Source: Microvirga subterranea (GTDB lineage: Bacteria > Pseudomonadota > Alphaproteobacteria > Rhizobiales > Beijerinckiaceae). From it: a stretch of DNA of 64,000 nt. Below the pieces are notes generated by a model. The model made no database searches. It was not told the origin of the DNA and saw only the letters and a list, made by a program, of their open reading frames with translations. Shown here piece by piece: positions 1-11,751 of the stretch. Position 1 is the stretch's first letter; every line of letters starts with the position of its first letter. The DNA lies in the NCBI RefSeq assembly GCF_003350535.1, contig NZ_QQBB01000001.1, forward strand, positions 836,213 through 900,212, given 5' to 3'. A program made the translations under genes and the position numbers.

Positions 1-1
1 G

Positions 2-3222
<3,221 letters not shown>

Positions 3223-3226
<4 letters not shown>

Positions 3227-5283
3227 CGATATCTTTCGGCCAAGACGACCCGACGCCCTGGGCTGAGGGCAAGCCTTCCTATGCGGTCCCCCGGCCCGTC
3301 ACGGCCAAGATCCTCGTGGTCGACGACGATCCGCGCAATCTGCTGGCCGTCCGGGAGATGCTGCAGGCGCCCGAGGTCGAGATCGTCACCGCCGAGTCCG
3401 GCAAGGATGCGCTCCGGCACGTCCTGAAGGACGACTTCGCGGTGATCCTGCTCGACGTGCAGATGCCGGGCATCGACGGCTACGAGGTCGCCGGGATGAT
3501 CCGGTCGCGCGCCCGCTCTTCGCGGGTGCCGATCCTGTTCCTGACGGCCTTCAACAAGGACGACCTGCACATCTTCCGCGGCTACAGCGCCGGCGCCGTC
3601 GACTATGTGTTCAAGCCCATCGAGCCGCTGATCCTGAAGTCGAAGGTCGACATCTTCGTGGATCTCCACCGCAAGACGGAGGAGATCCGCCGGCAGGCCG
3701 AGGAAGAGCGCCGTCTCCTGCTGGAGAACCTCCAAGTGCGCAGCGAGAAGCTCAAGACCGAGCAGATGCTGCGGCGCCGGGAGGAGCACCAGTCGATCGT
3801 GCTCAAATCCCTGCCGATCGCCCTGTTTACGGCCTCCCTCCAGGAGGACCACCGGCGGCTGCATTTCACCAACGACAGCATCACGGCGATCACGGGCTTC
3901 GACAAGCAGGCCTTTCTGGAGCGCGAGGACTTCTGGTCCTCGCACGTCCACGAGGATGACCGGGAGCGCGTCCTCGGGCAGCTGCGCGACCTGAAGGACC
4001 TGGGCTCCGTCTCTCTGGAGTACCGCTGGCGTTGCGCCGACGGCAGCGACCGGCACTTTCTGGACCACACGGTGGTGATCCGCGACGACGAGGACAAGCC
4101 GCGCGAGATCTTCGGGATGTGGTTCGACATCACCGAGCGCAAGCAGCTGGAGCAGGACCTGCTCCACGCCAGCAAGCTCGAAGCCGTCGGCCGCCTCACC
4201 GGCGGCATCGCGCACGACTTCAACAACATGCTGAGCGTCGTGATCGGCAATCTCGACCTGCTCCAGAAGTCGCTGAAGGGCAACGAGCGCGCCCAGAAGC
4301 GGGTGAAGATGGCTCTGGAGGGCGCGCAGCGCTGCGCGGACCTGACCCATCGCCTGCTCGCCTTCTCGCGTCGCCAGCCGCTTCAGGCCACGACGATCGA
4401 CGTGGGTGCGGTCATGTCGGGGCTCCTGGAGCTGATGCACCGGACGCTTGGCGAGAACATCCGCATCGAGCTGACCGGCCTCGACGAGATCTGGCCGATC
4501 CATGTGGACCGGGCCCAGCTCGAGGCGGCCCTGCTCAATCTCGCGGTGAATGCGCGCGACGCCATGCCCAACGGCGGCGAGCTGAAGATCCATCTTGAGA
4601 ACAGGACGGTCGACGGGCCGGTGCAGACCGGCGACTACGTGGTGATTTCCGTGGCCGATACCGGCATCGGCATGCCGCCGCACGTTCTCGAGCGCGTCTT
4701 CGAGCCGTTCTTCACCACCAAGGAGAGCGGCAAGGGAACGGGCCTCGGCCTCAGCATGGTGTACGGCTTCGTGCAGCAGTCGAACGGCCAGATCGAGGTC
4801 GACAGCACGCCGAACGAGGGCACGACCATCCGCCTGTTCTTCCCGCGCTCGCAGAACGAGGTCACGACGGGGCGCAGCGACATCCAGCCGGACGACATGG
4901 AGGCGTTCGGCAAGGGCGAGGCCGTCCTCGTGGTCGAGGACAACTCCGACGTGCGGCAGGTCGCGGTCTCGACCCTCAAGTCGCTCGGTTTCACCGTGAC
5001 CGAAACCGAGACGGCGGATGCGGCCGCGGACCTCCTCAAGAACAGCTGCGACTTCAAGCTCGTGCTCAGCGACGTCCGCATGCCCGGCAAGCTGAACGGC
5101 GCCGATCTCGCCGGGCTGATCCGGAAGAAATACCCGGATGTCCGGGTGCTCCTGACCACCGGCTATGTGGAGGACGCGGAGCTGATCGAGGAGATCGATC
5201 TCCTCTACAAGCCCTACCGTGCCGCCGACCTGGCCCACAAGATACAGTCCATGGCGCCTCACGCCGCGCCTGCGTCCCCCTGA
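3223..5283 (+). CDS. Response regulator/sensor histidine kinase hybrid, REC-PAS-HisKA-HATPase-REC
   Basis: 686 residues from the ATG that overlaps the upstream stop as ATGA; the longer open frame upstream lies inside the previous gene and is rejected. An N-terminal receiver (about 27-145, AKILVVDDDPRN, phospho-Asp about 78 in LLDVQMPGIDG) is followed by a short coiled coil, a PAS domain (about 195-310), a HisKA domain of the NtrB/FixL sort (GGIAHDFNNML, His about 331), a HATPase domain (DTGIGMP, GKGTGLGLSM) and a C-terminal receiver (about 565-680, Asp about 617 in LSDVRMPGK). No DNA-binding output and no membrane segment. The N-terminal receiver makes it a likely acceptor of phosphate from the upstream kinase, so the pair looks like a cytoplasmic phosphorelay. 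The terminal output protein is not in the window. Confidence 0.94.
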
Positions 5284-5366
5284 CCGGGGCGCAGGTCTCT
5301 CCGTCCTGCCCACGGAGGCGGGCTTACTTTCCCGGCCCCACCGGTATAGGAACGCCGGGACTTACG

Positions 5367-6302
5367 GTGGATCAGGACGACGTGCACGAGACAGGTTCCT
5401 TTGGCGTTTATGGCAGCCCGCCGGCCGAGTTGGCGGCCGTTCCGGAGGGCGCGATCCAGTTCTCCCCTCTCGTTCCAGGGGCCTCGGCCCTGGAGGCGCA
5501 GGGGGAGGCGACTCTTTCCGGCATGGTGCTCCTGGCGCCGCCCGGAACCATCGAACGCCGCTATACGGTGGCGCTTGCCCTGAAGGCGCTCGCGCCTGGC
5601 GGAGCCCTGACCGTCCTGGCTCCCAAGGACAAGGGCGGGTCGCGACTGCGCAAGGAGCTGGCGGCCTTCGGCTGCTCGGTTTCGGAGGACGCGCGGCGGC
5701 ACTACCGCATCTGCACCTGCGCGCGGCCCGAGGCTCCCACGGGGATCGAGACCGCCCTCGACGAGGGCCGGCCGCGCTTCGTCCAGGAGTTCGGGCTCTG
5801 GACGCAGCCGGGCGTGTTCAGCTGGAACCGGATCGACCCCGGCAGCGCGCTCCTCGCCCGGCATCTTCCGGGTCTTTCGGGACGCGGCGCGGATCTCGGC
5901 TGCGGCATCGGCTTTCTGGCGATCGGCATCCTGGCGTCATCGAAGGTCGAGCACCTGACCCTGGTGGATGTCGACGGGCGTGCGGTCGAGATGGCCCGGC
6001 GCAATATCGAGGACCGGCGCGCGAGCGTCCTGTGGGCCGATGTGCGGAGCCTGGATGTCGCGCAGCTCGGGCGTCTCGATTTCGTGGTCATGAACCCGCC
6101 CTTCCATGACGGCGGCGCCGAGGACCAGAGCCTCGGACAAGGCTTCATCCGCAAGGCCGCGGAGGCGCTGCGCCCGGGCGGCCTGTGCTGGCTCGTGGCC
6201 AACCGGCACCTGCCTTACGAGGCCGTGCTGAAAGCGGCTTTCAAGCGGGTCGCGCTCAAGGCGGAAGCGGAGGGCTACAAGATCTACGAGGCCCAGAAAT
6301 GA
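5367..6302 (+). CDS. rsmC: Class I SAM-dependent methyltransferase, RsmC-like (16S rRNA guanine-N2)
   Basis: 311 residues with a GTG start. The C-terminal half carries a SAM-binding motif (GADLGCGIGFLAIG, about 173-186) and the catalytic NPPFHDG motif (Asn about 243) typical of N2-guanine rRNA methyltransferases of the RsmC/RlmG type. The N-terminal half matches the degenerate methyltransferase-like domain of RsmC, giving a normal family length. Expected reaction: SAM-dependent N2-methylation of G1207 in 16S rRNA of the assembled 30S subunit. The stop codon overlaps the start of the next gene (ATGA), another 16S rRNA modification enzyme, which supports the assignment. The exact target base is inferred from the family. 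Confidence 0.85.
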   Translation: MDQDDVHETGSFGVYGSPPAELAAVPEGAIQFSPLVPGASALEAQGEATLSGMVLLAPPGTIERRYTVALALKALAPGGALTVLAPKDKGGSRLRKELAAFGCSVSEDARRHYRICTCARPEAPTGIETALDEGRPRFVQEFGLWTQPGVFSWNRIDPGSALLARHLPGLSGRGADLGCGIGFLAIGILASSKVEHLTLVDVDGRAVEMARRNIEDRRASVLWADVRSLDVAQLGRLDFVVMNPPFHDGGAEDQSLGQGFIRKAAEALRPGGLCWLVANRHLPYEAVLKAAFKRVALKAEAEGYKIYEAQK

Positions 6303-7042
6303 GCAAAGGCTCCCAGACCCTGAGGCTCGACAGGCTCCTGTCCAATCTCGGCTACGGCTCGCGCCGCGAGGTGCAGCAGATGGCCTGGGGCGGCCTCATC
6401 ACCCTCGACGGCGCCGCGATCGAGGATGCGGACGAGCGCATCAAGGTGACGCCGGACCTGCCGCAGCGGATGCGCGTGAACGGCAAGCCCCTCGACCCGC
6501 CGCCGGGCCTGACGCTGATGCTGCACAAGCCGCTTGGCACGACGTGCTCGCACAAGGAGGCCGGGCCCCTCGTGTACGATCTGCTGCCGCAGCGCTGGCG
6601 GCGGCGCGACCCTGCGATCTCGACCATCGGCCGCCTCGACAAGGAAACCTCCGGCCTGCTGCTCATGACCGACGATGGCACGCTTCTGCACCGGATCATC
6701 TCGCCGCGCGCCAACGTGTCGAAGCGCTACCACGTCACCCTGGCGCGCCCCTTGCGCGGCGACGAGGCCGAGATCTTCGCATCGGGCACGCTGATGCTGG
6801 AGGGCGAGGACAAGCCGCTCCTGCCGGTCGGGATGGAGGCGCTGTCGAGCACGAGCGCCTACGTCACGCTGACGGAAGGACGCTACCACCAGGTCCGCCG
6901 CATGTTCGCGGCGGTGGGCAACCACGTCGAGGCGCTGCACCGCGACCGGGTCGGGAATCTGGCATTGCCCGAGGATCTCGAGCCTGGGCAATACCGCATC
7001 ATGAACGAGGCCGACATCGCCCTCGTCCTGCCGCCGAAATAG
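6299..7042 (+). CDS. rsuA: Pseudouridine synthase, RsuA/RluB/E/F family
   Basis: 247 residues from the ATG that overlaps the upstream stop; the upstream extension of the open frame runs inside rsmC. An N-terminal S4 RNA-binding domain (about 1-60, RLDRLLSNLGYGSRREV) precedes the catalytic domain with the family signature GRLDKETSGLLLMTDDG, whose Asp (about 114) is the predicted nucleophile, and a C-terminal EGRYHQVRRMFAAVGNHV motif. The family isomerises uridine in rRNA; RsuA acts on U516 of 16S rRNA. Short length and S4 plus catalytic layout favour RsuA over the large-subunit enzymes, but that is inferred. It forms a two-gene rRNA-modification operon with rsmC. Confidence 0.88.
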   Translation: MSKGSQTLRLDRLLSNLGYGSRREVQQMAWGGLITLDGAAIEDADERIKVTPDLPQRMRVNGKPLDPPPGLTLMLHKPLGTTCSHKEAGPLVYDLLPQRWRRRDPAISTIGRLDKETSGLLLMTDDGTLLHRIISPRANVSKRYHVTLARPLRGDEAEIFASGTLMLEGEDKPLLPVGMEALSSTSAYVTLTEGRYHQVRRMFAAVGNHVEALHRDRVGNLALPEDLEPGQYRIMNEADIALVLPPK

Positions 7043-7057
7043 GAGGCCGCACTTGCC

Positions 7058-7855
7058 TCAGGCCACCATCCACTCGTGCGCCGGGTCGTTGTGGAACTTC
7101 CAGATCCGCTTCGGTCCCGCCATCACGTTGAGGTAGTAGAGCTCGTAGCCGTGCGGCGCGCCGACCGGGTGATACCCTTTCGGCACCAGCACCACGTCGC
7201 CGTCGCTCGCGGCCAGCGTCTCGTCGAGGGAGCGGTCGTCCGTGTAGACCCGCTGCAGCGCGAAGCCCGAAGGCGGGTTCAGGCGGTGGTAGTAGGTTTC
7301 TTCCAGCAGCGACTCGTTCGGCAGAGCATCCCGGTCGTGCTTGTGCGGCGGATAGCTCGACCAGTGGCCCGAGGGCGTGATGACCTCGACCACCAGCAGG
7401 CTCTCGGCCGGTTCCGTCTCGGGCAGAATGTTGCGCACGTGGCGCGTGTTCGTGCCCTTGCCGCGCGTCTCCTGTCCCACCTGGTCCGGACGGATCACCC
7501 GCGCCGGCAGCTTGCCTTCCGCCGGCGCCGTGCAGACGGCGATCTCGCAGTCCGTCTCCGCATGGAGCGACCAGTTCGACCGCGCCGGCGCATAGAGCGA
7601 CCACGGGTCGGGCTCGAACGGGGAGGAGCGCCCGCCGATCACGCCGAAATCCTCAGCCCCCGCCGCCACGCGGGCCTTGCCGGACAGTATGACGATGCAG
7701 GCCTCGCGGCCGCCCGTCTCCTGGCGCAGGCTCCGGCCGGCTTCGAGCCGGTAGACCTCGAAGCCCACATAGGTCCATCCGGCGGAGGCCGGCGTGATGG
7801 AATGGATGCGGCCATCGGCATTCGGGTTCGACGGCTTGACGAGGAGTTTCGACAT
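7058..7855 (-). CDS. iolB: 5-deoxy-glucuronate isomerase
   Basis: 265 residues, full length for the KduI/IolB family of cupin isomerases. It converts 5-deoxy-D-glucuronate to 2-deoxy-5-keto-D-gluconate in cytoplasmic myo-inositol breakdown. Visible family features are the SSYPPHKHDRDALPNES segment with metal-binding His and Glu residues, and YYHRLNPPSGFALQRVY in the second cupin half. It is the last gene of the leftward iolC-orf-iolD-iolE-iolB unit, 12 bp after iolE. Its end faces the end of rsuA across only 15 bp, with no hairpin seen between them. Confidence 0.95.
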   Translation of the reverse strand: MSKLLVKPSNPNADGRIHSITPASAGWTYVGFEVYRLEAGRSLRQETGGREACIVILSGKARVAAGAEDFGVIGGRSSPFEPDPWSLYAPARSNWSLHAETDCEIAVCTAPAEGKLPARVIRPDQVGQETRGKGTNTRHVRNILPETEPAESLLVVEVITPSGHWSSYPPHKHDRDALPNESLLEETYYHRLNPPSGFALQRVYTDDRSLDETLAASDGDVVLVPKGYHPVGAPHGYELYYLNVMAGPKRIWKFHNDPAHEWMVA

Positions 7856-7867
7856 CGGCGGCTCTCC

Positions 7868-8752
7868 TTATCGCAGTCCGGCTTCCTTCAGGAAGCGGGT
7901 GAGGTTGGCATAGCCCATCTTGGCATAAGTGAGCGGATGAGCCTTCTTGGGATCCTGCTCGGCCTCGATCACCACCCAGCCGCTGTAGCCCGGCAGTTCC
8001 TTGAACACGGAGACGAAATCCACCATGCCGTCGCCCGGCACGGTGTAGACGCCCTCGATGACGGAATCGAGGAAGCTCCAGCCTTCGGCCTTCGACTTCT
8101 CCATTACGTCCTTTCGCACGTCCTTGGTGTGCACGTGGCTGATGCGGTTGCGGTAGCGGCGCGCGAGATCCGCCGGGTCCGCGCCGCCCCAGGTGGCGTG
8201 GCCCGTGTCGAGCAGCAGATGCGCGGGTTCGCCCGTGGCGTTCATGAAGGCGTCGATGTCGGCCTCCGACTCCACGATGGTGCCCATGTGGTGGTGATAG
8301 ACGAGGCGCACGCCCTCCTTGAGGGTCTGCTCGGCGACCTGCGTGACGCGGCGGCCGTATTCGGCCCAGTCGCCGCTCTTCATCACCGGGCGCTGCGACA
8401 GCGGCTTCGAGCGGTCGCCGTGGATGGCGTTCGAGGTCTCGGCGAAGACGAGCACGTTGGAGCCCATCGCCTTGAGCAGGTCGAGATGCGGACGCAGCGC
8501 CTTCATTTCGGCCTCGGCATCGCGCTTCAGCAGCTCGGCCGAGTACCAGCCCGACACGCAGGCCATCCCGAAGGGCGCGAGCGCCTTTTTGAGGGCCTCC
8601 GGCTCGCGCGGGAACTTGTTGCCCAGCTCCATGCCCTCGAAACCGGCCTCCTTGGCCTCGGCGAGGCAGACCTCCAGCGGCGTCTCGCCGCCGAGTTCCG
8701 GCATGTCGTCGTTGGACCAGCCGATGGGATTGGCCCCGATGCGGATCGTCAT
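7868..8752 (-). CDS. iolE: myo-inosose-2 dehydratase
   Basis: 294 residues, TIM-barrel sugar isomerase/epimerase-like fold, usual IolE length. It dehydrates 2-keto-myo-inositol (scyllo-inosose) to 3D-trihydroxycyclohexane-1,2-dione, the second step of inositol catabolism, with a divalent metal. The start IRIGANPIGWSNDDMPELGG is the characteristic IolE N-terminus, and the metal-site segments LLLDTGHATWGG, ISHVHTKDVR and VVIEAEQDPKKAHP are present. It sits 21 bp downstream of iolD and 12 bp upstream of iolB in the same operon. Confidence 0.96.
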   Translation of the reverse strand: MTIRIGANPIGWSNDDMPELGGETPLEVCLAEAKEAGFEGMELGNKFPREPEALKKALAPFGMACVSGWYSAELLKRDAEAEMKALRPHLDLLKAMGSNVLVFAETSNAIHGDRSKPLSQRPVMKSGDWAEYGRRVTQVAEQTLKEGVRLVYHHHMGTIVESEADIDAFMNATGEPAHLLLDTGHATWGGADPADLARRYRNRISHVHTKDVRKDVMEKSKAEGWSFLDSVIEGVYTVPGDGMVDFVSVFKELPGYSGWVVIEAEQDPKKAHPLTYAKMGYANLTRFLKEAGLR

Positions 8753-8773
8753 GTTCTCGTCTCTCTTCCTTGG

Positions 8774-10621
8774 TCAGTCGCCGACACGCTGTGACGCGAT
8801 GGCATTTTCATAGTTCTTGCGGGCCGTGTTCACTTCGGTCCGTGTGGACACTTCCGGCACCGCCACATCCCACCAATGGCCGCCCGCGTCGGTCGACGCC
8901 AGCGGATCCGTGTCGATGACGATCACGGTGCTGCGCTGGGCGGACCGCGCCTTCCTCAGCGCGTCCTCCAGCTCGCCGATGCCCTTCACCTTCACGGCCT
9001 CGGCCCCGAGGCTCGCCGCATGGGCCGCGAAGTCGATGTCCGGCAGGGTCACGTGGTTGGTGTGCTGCAGGAGGTTGTTGAAGCTCTCGCCGCCGGTCGC
9101 GCGCTGCAGGCGGTTGATGCAGCCGAAGCCCCGGTTGTCGAGGAGCACCACGGTCAGCTTCTGGCCGAGCATCACCGAGGTGGCGAGCTCGGAGTTCATC
9201 ATGAGGTACGAGCCGTCTCCCACCATCACGATGACCTCGCGGGAGGGATCGGCCATCTTCACGCCGACGCCACCGGCGATCTCGTAGCCCATGCAGGAAT
9301 AGCCGTATTCCATGTGGTAGCCGAGGGCCGCGCTCGCCTTCCAGTGCTTGTGCAGCTCGCCCGGCAGGCCGCCCGCGGCGCAGACCACCACGTCGGTGGG
9401 CGAGGCGGTGCGCTGCACTGCCCCGATCACCTGCGCGTCGGACGGGAGTTCCGCATTGGTCGGGTCCGTATAGCGGGCGGCGGTGTCGAACCAGCGCGCC
9501 TTCTCGTCGCGGGCCTTCGCGGTCCAGCCCTCCGGCGCCTTCCAGCCTTCGAGCGCCCGGCTCAGTTCCTCCAGTCCGACACGTGCATCGGCCACCAGCG
9601 GCTGCGCATTGTGCTTCGCGGCGTCGAAGCCCTGGACGTTCAGGCCGACGATGCGCCTGTTCGGGTCCTTGAACAGGGCCCAGGAGCCGGTGGTGAAATC
9701 CTGAAGCCGGGTACCGACTGCGATCACCACGTCGGCTTCTTCCGCGAGCGCATTCGCGGCGCCCGTGCCGGTGACGCCGACGGAGCCGAGGCAGGCCGCG
9801 TGGTCGTGGGCTAGGCTCGACTTGCCGGCCTGCGTCTCGCCGACCGCGATGCCGTGCTTCTCGGCGAAGGCCGCAAGGGCCTTCTCGGCACCCGAGTAGA
9901 GCACGCCGCCTCCCGCAACGATGAAGGGCTTCTTGGCCTTGCGGATGAGGTCGGCCGCGGCCGCAAGCTCGTTTTCGTCGGGCCGGATGCGGCGGGTCGT
10001 CCAGACCTTCTCGGCAAAGAAGCTCTCCGGGTAGTCATAGGCCTCGGCCTGCGTATCCTGGCAGAGCGCCAGGGTGACGGGGCCGCAATCGGCCGGATCC
10101 GTCAGTACGCTCATGGCGCGCTGGAGCGCCGGGATGATCTGCTCGGGACGGGAGATGCGGTCGAAATAGCGGGAGACCGGCCTGAAACAGTCGTTCGCCG
10201 ACACGGTGCCGTCGGAGAAGCTCTCGATCTGCTGCAGCACCGGGTCGGGAATGCGGTTGGCGAAGACGTCGCCCGGCAGGAGCAGGACCGGCAGGCGGTT
10301 GACGTGGGCGACGGCGGCGGCCGTCACCATGTTGGTGGCGCCGGGGCCGATCGAAGTGGTGCAGGCCATCATGCGCCGCCGGCGCGAGGCCTTGGCGAAG
10401 GCGACCGCCGCGTGGGCCATGCCCTGCTCGTTGTGCGCCCGGTAGGTCGGCAGCCGGTCGCGCACCCCGTGTAGCGCCTCGCCCATGCCGGCCACGTTGC
10501 CGTGGCCGAAGATGGCCCAGACGCCGCCAAAGAGCGGGAGGACCTGCCCGTCGATCTCGGTTTTCTGCGCGGCCAGGAAGCGGGCGACCGCCTGGGCCAT
10601 GGTGAGACGGATCGTGCTCAT
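8774..10621 (-). CDS. iolD: 3D-(3,5/4)-trihydroxycyclohexane-1,2-dione acylhydrolase
   Basis: 615 residues, a thiamine-diphosphate enzyme that opens the cyclohexanedione ring to 5-deoxy-glucuronate. The N-terminal ThDP-contact region reads RAHNEQGMAHAAVAFAKA with the activating Glu. The C-terminal domain carries the GDGS cofactor motif at about 468-471 (MVGDGSYLMMNSEL), followed by VVLLDNRGFGCINRLQ. I place the start at the ATG encoding MSTIRLTMAQ, which overlaps the stop of the upstream membrane-protein gene as ATGA. The open frame continues upstream but there only antisenses that gene in a shifted frame. Length fits IolD. Confidence 0.96.
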   Translation of the reverse strand: MSTIRLTMAQAVARFLAAQKTEIDGQVLPLFGGVWAIFGHGNVAGMGEALHGVRDRLPTYRAHNEQGMAHAAVAFAKASRRRRMMACTTSIGPGATNMVTAAAVAHVNRLPVLLLPGDVFANRIPDPVLQQIESFSDGTVSANDCFRPVSRYFDRISRPEQIIPALQRAMSVLTDPADCGPVTLALCQDTQAEAYDYPESFFAEKVWTTRRIRPDENELAAAADLIRKAKKPFIVAGGGVLYSGAEKALAAFAEKHGIAVGETQAGKSSLAHDHAACLGSVGVTGTGAANALAEEADVVIAVGTRLQDFTTGSWALFKDPNRRIVGLNVQGFDAAKHNAQPLVADARVGLEELSRALEGWKAPEGWTAKARDEKARWFDTAARYTDPTNAELPSDAQVIGAVQRTASPTDVVVCAAGGLPGELHKHWKASAALGYHMEYGYSCMGYEIAGGVGVKMADPSREVIVMVGDGSYLMMNSELATSVMLGQKLTVVLLDNRGFGCINRLQRATGGESFNNLLQHTNHVTLPDIDFAAHAASLGAEAVKVKGIGELEDALRKARSAQRSTVIVIDTDPLASTDAGGHWWDVAVPEVSTRTEVNTARKNYENAIASQRVGD

Positions 10622-11733
10622 GCGTGCTCCATTCGAAGGGCGGCGTCGGCATGGGGCGGACGCAGCTTTTTGAGAGGTTCCGGCAGGCATTCCAGCATCC
10701 AGGCAGCGAGCGCCGCGCGGTGCCGGTGCAGCACGAGGCCCGCCGCGATGATGCCGATGCCGATGAAGGACAGAACGAACGGGAACAGGAAGGAATCGTT
10801 GAAGACCCGGATCGCTAGGTCGCCGAGATAGATCGAGACGCCGAGCGCGCCGAACAGCGCGAAGGCGCGCCGCACCAGGAAGACCGAGAGCAGGACGAGC
10901 GCCACGTTGATGAGGCAGTAGAAGGCTTTGGCCAACGCGCTGTCGCTGTGCGAGAGCGTAAGCGCGCCCCAGAACGCCATGAGGCCTGCAAGGTACAGCC
11001 AGAAGGCGACGTCCCGGTCCTCGTTGCGGCGGATGTCGACGAACCAGGCGACGCCGATCATCACGAGGCCGAAGACCATCGAGACGGCGCGCCGCGCGGC
11101 CCAGTTCTCGGACCAGCTCATCTCGCGCCCGTGCAGCAGCCAGGGCGTCAGGTCCATGGACATGAACCAGAGCGCGAGCGACACCACCGCGACGATGAAC
11201 GGGACAGGATAGAATCGCAGGGCGATCAGGCCGACCGCGACGGTGGCGATCTCCATCGGCAGCCAGCTGCTCTTCACCCACACGAAGAAGTCCCGGTAGC
11301 GGCCCGGATCGCCGCCGTCGCCCCACAGGCCGAACTCCTCCTGGATGCCGTAGACCGCGAGCGGCACCATGGCGACCGCGACCGCGATCATCAGGCCGCC
11401 GGGCGTGCGCAGGGAGCCGTCGTTCCAGAGGCGGCGCCCGGCCATGAGGAAGAGAGCGCCGTAGATGAGCGCCGTGATGGTGAGCGCCTTGCCGCCCAGG
11501 GCCTCGAAGGCCAGGGTCGAGAACAGGCCCATGGCGCTCATGACGATGAGCGTGCCCGCATACCAGAGGAGGTGGACGAGATCGAATCGGACCTTCTCCG
11601 ACTTAGGCATCGTCGGGGCTGTCGCCGTCGAGGCCTTCCGGGCCCTCAGGACCGCCAGAAGGCCGTCGAGCTGGTCTGGCGTGAGCGCGACGGCGCCCCC
11701 GGCTGCTTTGATGTCATCCTCGGTGAAGGACAT
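10618..11733 (-). CDS. Multi-pass membrane protein of unknown function inside the iol operon
   Basis: 371 residues. The first 50 are soluble and include a short helical stretch (LTPDQLDGLLAVLRARK); the rest holds about eight to ten hydrophobic segments, for example LVHLLWYAGTLIVMSAMGLF, LMIAVAVAMVPLAVYGI and FVLSFIGIGIIAAGLVLH. I recognise no transporter or enzyme signature; the soluble start followed by many helices recalls uncharacterised DUF2157-type proteins, a weak comparison. It lies between iolC (18 bp) and iolD (ATGA overlap), so it is translationally coupled to inositol catabolism. The dedicated ABC transporter for inositol is encoded separately, so import is not an obvious role. Function unknown. 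Confidence 0.9.
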   Translation of the reverse strand: MSFTEDDIKAAGGAVALTPDQLDGLLAVLRARKASTATAPTMPKSEKVRFDLVHLLWYAGTLIVMSAMGLFSTLAFEALGGKALTITALIYGALFLMAGRRLWNDGSLRTPGGLMIAVAVAMVPLAVYGIQEEFGLWGDGGDPGRYRDFFVWVKSSWLPMEIATVAVGLIALRFYPVPFIVAVVSLALWFMSMDLTPWLLHGREMSWSENWAARRAVSMVFGLVMIGVAWFVDIRRNEDRDVAFWLYLAGLMAFWGALTLSHSDSALAKAFYCLINVALVLLSVFLVRRAFALFGALGVSIYLGDLAIRVFNDSFLFPFVLSFIGIGIIAAGLVLHRHRAALAAWMLECLPEPLKKLRPPHADAALRMEHA

Positions 11734-11751
11734 GGCGACCTCGCTGCTCGA

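Noticed and set aside
10622..11326. N-terminal extension of the iolD frame
   Set aside because: Lies inside the membrane-protein gene in another frame; MSTIRLTMAQ is the family N-terminus.
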